Source of the DNA: Deltaproteobacteria bacterium
GTDB taxonomy: Bacteria > Myxococcota_A > Polyangia > Polyangiales > Houyiibacteriaceae
Reading direction: 5' to 3'
Length of the DNA stretch: 6,255 nucleotides
Assembly: GCA_003647035.1 (NCBI GenBank)
Contig: QMMB01000214.1
Coordinates: 1-6,255 of the forward strand
Part shown: positions 1-5,878 of the stretch, piece after piece
Layout: every line of letters starts with the position of its first letter
Numbering within the stretch: position 1 is the first letter of the stretch
The notes under the pieces: model-generated
The model's input: the letters and a program-made list of their open reading frames with translations, nothing else
Told to the model about the DNA's origin: nothing
Databases searched by the model: none
Position numbers and translations under genes: made by a program

Positions 1-1
1 G

Positions 2-193
2 TGTCGCCCGATTGACGTACAGTTGGACGACGGGCGCCTCTTCGTTGGCGAGGTGGCCATCATGCTGCCGGAGGGGAACTGCCGCGTGGGCGACTTCTTG
101 AACTCCGCGGCGCGATTCTTCGAAGTGCGAAACGAGCGCGCGGTGCATTTCGTCAACCGTGACCATGTTGTCATGGTCAAGCTCACGGAGTGA
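2..193 (+). CDS. C-terminal end of a small uncharacterised protein (partial)
   Basis: An open frame enters from the left edge and ends at TGA 191-193, giving 63 visible residues; the start lies outside the window. The peptide is rich in alternating hydrophobic residues typical of beta strands. It contains DDGRLFVGEVAIMLPEG, then RVGDFLNSAARFFEVR, then VNRDHVVMVKL. The pattern (a ligand-like strand pair, a 'DFLN' turn, and a closing 'NRDHVV.V' strand) resembles small beta-rich proteins of unknown function, possibly the DUF6812 type, but I cannot confirm the family. High G/C at third codon positions supports it as coding. Its last 35 nt overlap the start of the ATPase gene, so the two are probably co-transcribed and may work together. 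No molecular function can be assigned. Confidence 0.7.
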   Translation, partial: CRPIDVQLDDGRLFVGEVAIMLPEGNCRVGDFLNSAARFFEVRNERAVHFVNRDHVVMVKLTE

Positions 194-2249
194 CAACATC
201 GACCGTGAAGGCTCACTGACGACAGCGTCGATTGCCGAGCTCTTGAGAGGGGCTCCCCTCTTCCGCGACTGTGCACCCGACGTGGCGGACAAGGTGGCGC
301 CGCACGTCCAAACGGCGCACGCCTCGGCCGGTGCTCATCTGGTGAGCGCGGGATCGACGGACGACAGCATCGGAGTGCTGATGCGAGGGCGCGCGTCGGC
401 GAGCTTCGTGGATTTGCGCACGGGGGCCCGTACACAGCTTTACAGCATCGAGACGGGGGACCACTTCGGCGAGGTCGGTGCGCTGCTTGGCGAATCTCAA
501 CCCCACGATGTCGTCGCTGAAGAGTCGTGCGTCGTGCTCGTGTTGCGGCGACAGGCCATAGACCAGCTTTCCGCCAAAGTTCCAGCGTTCTCCCAAGCGC
601 TCGCGGCTTCGTTGGCGGATAGGCTTCGCCGCAGCACGAGTCGCCCGCCACCTGCGCCGTCGCCAGGCGTCGCGAACGCCGACCGGTCGGCCCTGCAGCG
701 CTCGGGTGCGGCCATTCCGTTCGTCCGGGTGTCTTCGTACGACCTCATCGATGCGGTCATCGAGATGGTGCCGGCTCAGCTCATCGAGCAACATCGCATG
801 ATACCACTCGAGCTGCGCGACCAGGTGCTGACCATCGGCATGGTCGACCCCTTCAACGATGTCGCGCTTCGTGCAGTGCAACGTGTCCTTACGCACGCAC
901 AACCCAACGTGGTGGCAATCTCACAAGACGACTTCAACTCCACCAAACGCCGCCTGAAGATTCACACCCCCACGGCGCAAGGCAGGCGTGAGCAGCGGAT
1001 AGACCCGAACCTGATCGCGTTCGAGGACGCGGAGTCGAAGCGCGAGTCGGAGCGTGCGTTGCAGCAAGCGGGTGAGCAGGTCGTGACGCTGGCGGCGCAA
1101 GTCGTTGCGGCTGCGCTCGAGCGCGGCGCCAGCGACATTCATCTCGAGCCCATCCCGCGGAGCATTCGCATTCGCTTCCGCGTCTACGGGACCTTGAGCG
1201 AGTGGGAGCAGTCGGTGCAGCCACAACTCGCCAGGGCACTGGTGGCGCGCTTCAAGGTTCTGGCTGGCCTCGACATCGCAGAAAAGCGAAGGCCGCAGGA
1301 CGGTCGCATCAGCGTTCGCGTGGGCCGGCGCCGCGTCGATCTTCGAGTGTCGACCCTGCCTTCGAGTGAGGGCGAAAAAATCGCGATGCGAATCCTCGAG
1401 GCGTCCACGATGTTGCGTGCCCTCGACCAGATCTTCGTCGAGCAACGCACGCTCTCTGCCATCCGGGAGACGCTCCAACGGCCGTACGGAGCCATCGTCG
1501 TGGCGGGTCCGACCGGCTCGGGCAAAACGTCAACTTTGTACGCCGCGCTTCACGAACGGCAGACCGTGCGTCCCGATACCAACATCATCACCGTCGAAGA
1601 CCCCATCGAATACCGGCTCGACGAGATCACGCAGGTTCAGGTCAACCACAGCATTGGGCTCGGGTTCGCCGAGGTGTTGAGGTCGATGTTGCGCCAGGAC
1701 CCCGATGTCTTGATGGTGGGCGAGGTGCGCGATGCGGAGACCGCACAGCTGGCGCTCGAATCGGCCATGACGGGGCACTTGGTGCTGACGTCGATCCACG
1801 CCAGCAATGCCGCAGCGGCGATCCAACGCTTCGAGAACCTGGGCTGTGATACGGCGATTATTGCGCAGTCGATTGCGCTCGTGTTGGTGCAGCGGCTTGT
1901 TCGACGGCTGTGTCCGCGGTGTACCGTCTTGGCGCCCGTGCCCCAGCTCATGCGCGAGTCGTTGGTTGCGCGCGGCCTCTACCCGTCGGGGGCGTCGACT
2001 CCGCTCCCGCGCGCCGCCGGATGCGAGGCTTGCGACGACACGGGATTTCTCGGGAGGGTTGCCGTCGTCGAATCGCTCCAGCTGACCGACCCGCTGCGTT
2101 CGATGTTGATGGCCAATCGACCGCTCGACGAACTGATGACTTTCGCCGAGGAGCGGGACGCGTTGGTGCAGTTCCCGCGTTACGCATCGTTCTTGATGGA
2201 GCAGCAACTCATCGGCCCGGCGGAGTCGCTGCTCGCGGTGGCTACGTAG
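159..2249 (+). CDS. GspE/PilB-family secretion or pilus ATPase with N-terminal cyclic-nucleotide-binding-like domain
   Basis: This is a hexameric AAA-like ATPase that would power assembly of a type II secretion pseudopilus or type IV pilus at the inner membrane. Numbering is from GTG 159. Residues about 28-156 form a cNMP-binding-type beta barrel (FGEVGALLGES, 103-113). A Pro/Ala/Ser linker follows at about 160-175. Residues about 192-266 match the second half of the GspE N-terminal domain (HRMIPLELRDQVLTIGMVDP). The ATPase core follows: Walker A GPTGSGKT 450-457, Asp box ITVEDPIEYR 477-486, Walker B VLMVGEVRD 517-525, His box TGHLVLTSIHASNA 538-551, and a four-cysteine zinc motif C585/C588/C622/C625. 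All catalytic motifs are intact. In the cNMP pocket the usual phosphate-binding Arg is replaced (SQPHDV, 113-118), so canonical cAMP binding is doubtful. The start is uncertain: GTG 159 is the longest and ATG 165 is equally plausible; neither has a Shine-Dalgarno, and both overlap the preceding gene. Whether it serves secretion or pili cannot be told without the neighbouring genes. Confidence 0.93.
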   Translation: MTMLSWSSSRSDNIDREGSLTTASIAELLRGAPLFRDCAPDVADKVAPHVQTAHASAGAHLVSAGSTDDSIGVLMRGRASASFVDLRTGARTQLYSIETGDHFGEVGALLGESQPHDVVAEESCVVLVLRRQAIDQLSAKVPAFSQALAASLADRLRRSTSRPPPAPSPGVANADRSALQRSGAAIPFVRVSSYDLIDAVIEMVPAQLIEQHRMIPLELRDQVLTIGMVDPFNDVALRAVQRVLTHAQPNVVAISQDDFNSTKRRLKIHTPTAQGRREQRIDPNLIAFEDAESKRESERALQQAGEQVVTLAAQVVAAALERGASDIHLEPIPRSIRIRFRVYGTLSEWEQSVQPQLARALVARFKVLAGLDIAEKRRPQDGRISVRVGRRRVDLRVSTLPSSEGEKIAMRILEASTMLRALDQIFVEQRTLSAIRETLQRPYGAIVVAGPTGSGKTSTLYAALHERQTVRPDTNIITVEDPIEYRLDEITQVQVNHSIGLGFAEVLRSMLRQDPDVLMVGEVRDAETAQLALESAMTGHLVLTSIHASNAAAAIQRFENLGCDTAIIAQSIALVLVQRLVRRLCPRCTVLAPVPQLMRESLVARGLYPSGASTPLPRAAGCEACDDTGFLGRVAVVESLQLTDPLRSMLMANRPLDELMTFAEERDALVQFPRYASFLMEQQLIGPAESLLAVAT

Positions 2250-2258
2250 CTAGTAGTC

Positions 2259-2284
2259 AACGAGACCTTCCCATCGACGATCTG
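2259..2284 (+). repeat. 26-bp direct repeat, copy A (diverged)
   Basis: This is the first of three related 26-bp units. It begins AACGAGACCTTCCCATCGAC and is immediately followed by copy B, so A and B form a perfect-period tandem pair. It differs from copy B at about eight positions, mostly in its second half: TCGACGATCTG replaces the GGGACGAGTTC-type ending. It lies 9 nt downstream of the ATPase stop codon. Function is unknown. Confidence 0.6.
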
Positions 2285-2310
2285 AACGAAACCTTCCCAG
2301 GGACGAGTTC
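2285..2310 (+). repeat. 26-bp direct repeat, copy B
   Basis: This unit contains the core ACCTTCCCAGGGACGA and is identical to copy C at 3061-3086 except for one base (G versus C at position 23 of the unit). The preceding G is also shared. It includes the near-palindrome TCCCAGGGA. Copies B and C are direct repeats 776 bp apart and bracket the membrane-protein gene at 2388-3050. It could be a protein-binding site, the edge of a small mobile or duplicated segment, or one member of a dispersed genomic repeat family. Confidence 0.8.
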
Positions 2311-2319
2311 GGCGCCCCC

Positions 2320-2333
2320 GGGATTGACATTGC
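2320..2333 (+). promoter_or_regulatory. Possible promoter upstream of the TMEM175-like gene
   Basis: Two readings overlap here. TTGACA at 2324-2329 is a perfect sigma-70 -35 hexamer, but no good -10 lies 16-18 nt downstream (GAGTCT at 2347-2352 is poor). Alternatively GG 2320-2321 and GC 2332-2333 are spaced as in sigma-54 promoters, with TTGC at 2330-2333 matching the -12 element but only a partial -24 match. Its position 55-70 nt before ATG 2388 is suitable. Either reading is weak on its own. Confidence 0.25.
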
Positions 2334-2387
2334 CCGCGGGTGCAGCGAGTCTCCCACTCCGGCATCATCGAACCTGATCGTCGAGCC

Positions 2388-3050
2388 ATGGAGAGTACCG
2401 TAGACGAAGCCACCGCCGCGACTGGACGCCGACAACTGAGGCGCCTGGAGACGTTTCTAGATGTCGCTTACGCGGTGCTCTTCGTCGATTTCATCATGTA
2501 CCTCCCGCAAACGGAGGACATGGCCTGGACCGAGCTCCCCTTCGGGTTGGTGTCGCTCCTCATCGACAATTCGCTCGACCTGATGAGGCTCGTCATCGCC
2601 GTGGGCTTGACGCTGATCTCCTGGAACCTGACACACAAGCTCCTGGGGCCGCTCGGACGAACGGATGCGAAGCACACGCTACTGACACTGCTGCAATTGA
2701 TCTTCGTTTGTTTGTTCTTGTTTTTCGCGGTTGCGGACCCGGCACTGGAGAGCGTTTCTTCGCCCGCCGCTCAGAGCCTCTGCCTCGCGCTGTCGGGTTT
2801 CATCGGCATCGCAGCCTGGTCTTACGCTCGTAACAAAGGCCTCACTCGCGCCGATCTGAGCGAGCAGGAAAAGAACGAGATCCTCAGGAGCGCGATCATC
2901 GAGCCGGTCACGGCGTTGCTGAACACCGGCTTCGCCTTCGTCGGACCCGGCGCGTGGACGGCGGGCTGGTTCGTGATTCCCGCAATCTTGCTCGGCGCGC
3001 GGCGGCGTGTGGACCGCAGGAGGCAGCGCGCAACCGTCGCCGGCTCGTGA
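2388..3050 (+). CDS. Multi-pass membrane protein, TMEM175/DUF1211-like (putative K+ channel family)
   Basis: This 220-residue protein has a charged N-terminus and about six hydrophobic segments: roughly 23-40, 64-80, 97-116, 127-147, 168-184 and 189-204. It ends in an Arg-rich, probably cytoplasmic tail (RRRVDRRRQR). The size and the six segments fit one repeat of the bacterial TMEM175 family, which forms potassium-permeable channels. The first helix carries RLETFLDVAYAV (19-30), comparable to the family signature RxxxFSD followed by a hydrophobic run, with Leu in place of the signature Ser. A following ISWNLTHKLLGPLGRTDAKH (77-96) matches the family's W-x2-3-H pattern. The family call is my recognition and is not certain; transport activity is inferred. 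ATG 2388 was chosen over the in-frame GTG 2340 because the extra 16 residues are polar and unlike the family; no clear Shine-Dalgarno precedes either. The gene stands alone between 26-bp direct repeats. Confidence 0.8.
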   Translation: MESTVDEATAATGRRQLRRLETFLDVAYAVLFVDFIMYLPQTEDMAWTELPFGLVSLLIDNSLDLMRLVIAVGLTLISWNLTHKLLGPLGRTDAKHTLLTLLQLIFVCLFLFFAVADPALESVSSPAAQSLCLALSGFIGIAAWSYARNKGLTRADLSEQEKNEILRSAIIEPVTALLNTGFAFVGPGAWTAGWFVIPAILLGARRRVDRRRQRATVAGS

Positions 3051-3060
3051 GGCACTTTCG

Positions 3061-3086
3061 AACGAAACCTTCCCAGGGACGACTTC
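3061..3086 (+). repeat. 26-bp direct repeat, copy C
   Basis: This unit differs from copy B (2285-2310) by one base, in the same orientation, and begins 11 nt after the stop codon of the TMEM175-like gene. Similarity to the copy B region stops abruptly at the unit ends, apart from one extra shared G on the left. This abruptness argues for a discrete repeated unit and against a long duplicated segment. Confidence 0.8.
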
Positions 3087-3134
3087 AGGACCGCCATTCC
3101 CGTCCTGCTGGGGTTGGGCGTCAGGATCGCCCGC

Positions 3135-3194
3135 CAAGCGTGAGGCTTGCAATCGACACGCTGTGTGTCAAAAGGCCCTTTCTGGCGCGCTTTT
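3135..3194 (+). promoter_or_regulatory. thrS leader with three consecutive small hairpins
   Basis: Three potential stem-loops follow one another. The first is CAAGC 3135-3139 with GCTTG 3145-3149. The second is GACAC 3155-3159 with GTGTC 3165-3169. The third is an imperfect stem pairing AAAAG plus GCC (3170-3177) with GGC plus CTTTT (3184-3194, with a 3-nt bulge), ending in four T residues. They may form a terminator for the upstream gene or a regulatory leader for thrS. Each stem is short, so chance is possible. The remaining leader (3195-3231) has no Shine-Dalgarno and holds two CCTCC tracts just before the start codon. Confidence 0.3.
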
Positions 3195-3231
3195 CGACCA
3201 TCGCTGACTGTTCGGCACCTCCGTCCTCCAT

Positions 3232-5223
3232 ATGACGACGGAAGCGACAGCTCGTGCCGCTCGTGAGGTGCTGCAAGAGCAGGGCACGCTAGGCAAAGAC
3301 ACCGTAGCGGCCCGGGTCGACGGCAAGGTCTACGATCTGCACACCCCCATCCCGCAGAGCGCCTCCGAGGTGAAGCCGATCGGTGCCTACGACCCGGACG
3401 CGCTGGCGATCATCCGGCACTCGAGCGCCCACGTGATGGCGGACGCCGTCCAGCGTCTGTTCCCCGGCACCACGGTGGCCTTCGGCCCGGCCACCGACAA
3501 CGGCTTCTATTACGACTACGCGCGCCCGAGCGGCACGTTCTCCGAAGACGACCTTCGCGCCATCGAAGCCAAGATGGAGGAGATCGTCGCAGCGGACAGC
3601 CCGTTCCGCCGCGAAGTCGTGAGCCGCGACGAGGCCCGCACCGTGCTGCAAGCGCTCGACGAGGACTTCAAGCTCGAACACCTCGAGCGCCTCGAAGATC
3701 CCATCTCCCTTTATCGACACGGCGAATGGGTCGACCTGTGCGAAGGCCCGCACGTTCCGTCGACCGGCTTCCTGAAGGCGGTGAAGCTCACCAGTGTGGC
3801 GGGCGCGTACTGGCGCGGCGACGAACGTAACCCGATGCTTCAGCGCATCTACGGCACCGCGTTCCCGTCGCCGAAAGCACTTCGCGTGCACCTCAAGCAG
3901 CTCGAGGAAGCCAAGAAGCGCGACCACCGCAAGCTCGGCAAGGAGCTCAAGCTGTTCGCGTTTCATCCACAGGCCCCCGCGTCTCCGTTCTTCCTGCCGC
4001 GCGGCTCCACCATCTACAACCTTCTCGAAGGCTATGTCCGCTCGCTGTACGCCCGGTATGGCTACGAAGAGGTGATCACCCCGCAGATTTTCGACAACGA
4101 GCTTTTCCACACTTCGGGGCACTTGCCGTCGTACGCCGAGAACATGTACATGGCGGCCACGTCGGAAAACCTCGCGAAGCTTCGGCGCAGGGTCGAAGAA
4201 AGGCCACCGACAAGCGACGAGGAGTGGGCCGAGGCGTTCGACGAGTCGCTTCGCTTTGGTGTGAAGCCCATGAACTGCCCGAGCCACTGCTTGATGTACG
4301 CGATGACCAAGCGGAGCTACCGCGACCTTCCGATGCGCATGGCCGACTTCGGACGCCTCCATCGCTTCGAGCGAAGCGGCGTGGTGCAGGGGCTCACGCG
4401 GGTCCGAACGTTCGCACAGGACGACGCCCACATCTTCTGCACGCTCGATCAAGTGCAAGAGGAGATCAAAAGCTTCCTCGACCTCGTCTACGACGCGTAC
4501 CGGGATTTCGGTTTCACCGATGTTCGGATCGTCATCGCGACGCGGCCCGAAAAGCGTCTCGGCGCCGACGAGGTGTGGGACCAATCCGAGAGGGCGCTCG
4601 AAGAAGCCGTCAAGGCCAAGGAGCTGCCGTACGAAATCGCCGAGGGCGAGGGCGCCTTCTACGGTCCGAAGATCGAGTTCCATCTCAAGGACGCGATCGG
4701 ACGTCCCTGGCAGCTCGGCACCATCCAGGCGGACTTCAATCTACCGGAGCGCTTCGACCTGACCTACGTTGGCGAGGACAACACGGCGCACCGGCCCGTC
4801 ATGCTGCACAGGGCGATTTTGGGCTCCATTGAGCGGTTTTTCGGTGTGCTCACCGAGCATGTGGGTGGCTCGTTCCCCGTCTGGCTTGCGCCCGAACAGA
4901 TCGCTCTGTTGACGGTGAGCGAGAGGTTCAACGACTATGCGCAGAACGTGCAGCAACAGCTCAAGGACCGAGGCTTCCGGGTCACCACCGATCTGAGCAG
5001 CGACAAGCTGGGTGCAAAGATTCGCCAAGCGCGCCTGATGCGGATTCCGTATCTCGGTGTGATTGGTCAAAAAGAAGTAGAGGGGCAGGGCTTGGCCCTC
5101 CGTTCACGAGACGAAAACAAGGACCTCGGTTTCATTCCGTTGTCCGACGTCTTCGACCGTCTCGCGCGCGAGAACCAACCGCCTTCCGCTATGGATTCAA
5201 CAATAGGAGATAGTTATCGCTAG
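3232..5223 (+). CDS. thrS: Threonyl-tRNA synthetase
   Basis: This cytoplasmic class II synthetase charges tRNA-Thr with threonine. It has 663 residues, against 642 in E. coli. Residues about 1-55 are a shortened TGS domain. The editing domain shows HSSAH (H63, H67) and CEGPH (C170, H174), the residues that clear mischarged Ser-tRNA. The catalytic core has the zinc ligands C349 (MNCPSH), H400 (DDAH) and H526 (MLHRA), motif 2 around HRFERSG 377-383, and motif 3 at GSIERFF 531-537. The anticodon-binding domain runs from about 550 to 645. All editing and zinc residues are present. Two oddities stand out: the first TGS strand is missing, and there is an insert of about 25 residues before MNCP (about 314-341) compared with E. 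coli. ATG 3232 is the first ATG after an in-frame stop at 3205 and has no Shine-Dalgarno. The gene ends inside infC (8-nt overlap), so the two are one operon. Confidence 0.97.
   Translation: MTTEATARAAREVLQEQGTLGKDTVAARVDGKVYDLHTPIPQSASEVKPIGAYDPDALAIIRHSSAHVMADAVQRLFPGTTVAFGPATDNGFYYDYARPSGTFSEDDLRAIEAKMEEIVAADSPFRREVVSRDEARTVLQALDEDFKLEHLERLEDPISLYRHGEWVDLCEGPHVPSTGFLKAVKLTSVAGAYWRGDERNPMLQRIYGTAFPSPKALRVHLKQLEEAKKRDHRKLGKELKLFAFHPQAPASPFFLPRGSTIYNLLEGYVRSLYARYGYEEVITPQIFDNELFHTSGHLPSYAENMYMAATSENLAKLRRRVEERPPTSDEEWAEAFDESLRFGVKPMNCPSHCLMYAMTKRSYRDLPMRMADFGRLHRFERSGVVQGLTRVRTFAQDDAHIFCTLDQVQEEIKSFLDLVYDAYRDFGFTDVRIVIATRPEKRLGADEVWDQSERALEEAVKAKELPYEIAEGEGAFYGPKIEFHLKDAIGRPWQLGTIQADFNLPERFDLTYVGEDNTAHRPVMLHRAILGSIERFFGVLTEHVGGSFPVWLAPEQIALLTVSERFNDYAQNVQQQLKDRGFRVTTDLSSDKLGAKIRQARLMRIPYLGVIGQKEVEGQGLALRSRDENKDLGFIPLSDVFDRLARENQPPSAMDSTIGDSYR
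5205..5209 (+). promoter_or_regulatory. Shine-Dalgarno of infC, inside the 3' end of thrS
   Basis: AGGAG stands 6 nt before ATC 5216, ideal spacing. It is the strongest ribosome-binding site in the window. An in-frame stop (TAG 5204-5206) lies just upstream, and only ATA, GTT and ATC codons fall between it and the conserved IF3 sequence. The site therefore decides the start as ATC 5216. The annotatable GTG at 5288 has no comparable site. Confidence 0.85.
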
Positions 5224-5794
5224 ACCGCGCTTTGGATCGCGCGATCGGCCGCGGGATTTCGGTCCGCGCGTCAACGATCGCATTCGAGTGCCCGAGATCC
5301 GTGTAATCGGAGCCGAGGGTGAAATGCTGGGCGTCTTGAACACCGACGAAGCTCGTCGGATGGCTCGAGGTCTCGATCTCGACCTGGTCGAGGTGAACCC
5401 GAAAGCCATGCCGCCCGTGTGCAAGATCATGGACTTCGGCAAGTTCAAGTACGAAGAAAAGAAGAGGCAGTCTGACGCCCGCAAGCGGCAGACGCAGATC
5501 GCGCTCAAGGAGATCAAGCTCCGCCCTAAGACCGACGATCACGACCTCGACTTCAAGACCAAACACGTGCGCCGCTTCCTCGAAGAGGGCAACAAGGTGA
5601 AGCTCACCGTCCGCTTCCGTGGCCGTGAAATCACTCACCCGGAAACAGCACAACGCCAAATCGACCACATCGTCGAGGCGGTAGCCGACCTCGCCACGGT
5701 AGAAACCACGGCCCGCCTAGAAGGCCGGACCATGACCGCCATCCTGGCCCCCCGAGTCAAAGTCCAAACCGTCCGACAACCCTCAACCGAGTAA
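5216..5794 (+). CDS. infC: Translation initiation factor IF3, probable AUC start
   Basis: IF3 binds the 30S subunit, keeps it apart from 50S, and checks the initiator tRNA and start codon. The protein is 192 residues (E. coli 180). Residues about 18-87 are the N-terminal domain, beginning PRVNDRIRVPEIRVIG and including VNPKAMPPVCKIMDFGKFKYE. Residues about 95-180 are the C-terminal domain, with IALKEIKLRP, FLEEGNKVKLTVRFRGREITH and ILAPRVK. The start is ATC 5216, set by AGGAG 6 nt upstream. The first conventional start, GTG 5288, would delete the conserved RVNDRIR segment, so it is rejected. Non-AUG starts are a known infC trait: E. coli uses AUU, and IF3 represses its own synthesis by rejecting such starts. 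The same autoregulation is likely here (inference). The start overlaps the thrS stop. rpmI and rplT, the usual next genes, do not follow. Confidence 0.95.
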   Translation: MARPRFGSRDRPRDFGPRVNDRIRVPEIRVIGAEGEMLGVLNTDEARRMARGLDLDLVEVNPKAMPPVCKIMDFGKFKYEEKKRQSDARKRQTQIALKEIKLRPKTDDHDLDFKTKHVRRFLEEGNKVKLTVRFRGREITHPETAQRQIDHIVEAVADLATVETTARLEGRTMTAILAPRVKVQTVRQPSTE

Positions 5795-5801
5795 AAAGAG
5801 A

Positions 5802-5822
5802 AAAAGGGGTCAAATCCCTTTT
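5802..5822 (+). terminator. Probable intrinsic terminator after infC (possibly bidirectional)
   Basis: AAAAGGG (5802-5808) and CCCTTTT (5816-5822) form a perfect 7-bp stem around a 7-nt loop, 7 nt after the infC stop. The T run closing the stem serves as a short U tract, and the A run on the other arm would do the same on the opposite strand. The GC part of the stem is short and the U tract is only four bases, so termination may be weak. The patch is strikingly AT-rich for this genome. Confidence 0.5.
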
Positions 5823-5865
5823 CAAATGGGTTCAGGCAGCGGCGGTGGCAGCGCCAGTGTCGGTG

Positions 5866-5871
5866 TATAGT
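5866..5871 (+). promoter_or_regulatory. Possible -10 box for the downstream gene
   Basis: TATAGT, preceded directly by TG, is one mismatch from the consensus -10 hexamer TATAAT. It ends 7 nt before the GTG start at 5879, so transcription would begin at or near the start codon itself. No recognisable -35 lies 16-18 nt upstream. The assignment is tentative. Confidence 0.3.
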
Positions 5872-5878
5872 ACCGCTC

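Noticed and set aside
213..902. A 229-codon open frame on the - strand opposite the ATPase N-terminus, and similar ones at 921-1478 and 1530-2207
   Set aside because: These are shadows of the ATPase gene in GC-rich DNA: Arg/His-rich translations without recognisable domains.
2284..2324. Repeat copies as part of a short coding gene (both B and C can be read as NETFPGT followed by Ser or Thr and further residues)
   Set aside because: The shared peptide comes only from the DNA repeat; flanking residues differ, frames are short, and copy A is in another frame ending at once in a stop.
2259..3086. CRISPR array
   Set aside because: Two copies abut without a spacer and the third is more than 700 bp away with a gene between them.
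3155..3169. Hairpin in the thrS leader as a tRNA-Thr anticodon mimic
   Set aside because: Read as a 7-nt anticodon-type loop its central triplet is CUG, not a threonine anticodon of the NGU form, and the stem is only 4-5 bp.
3289..4683. A 464-codon open frame on the - strand opposite thrS
   Set aside because: It is fully antisense to an unmistakable thrS and its translation is Arg/Val/Glu-rich with no family pattern; it follows from the strong codon bias of the + strand gene.
4224..4832. A 202-codon + strand frame inside thrS
   Set aside because: It is an out-of-frame shadow of thrS; the real frame carries all catalytic motifs.
5288..5794. infC starting at GTG 5288
   Set aside because: It lacks a Shine-Dalgarno and would lose the conserved N-terminal IF3 segment; ATC 5216 with AGGAG fits better.
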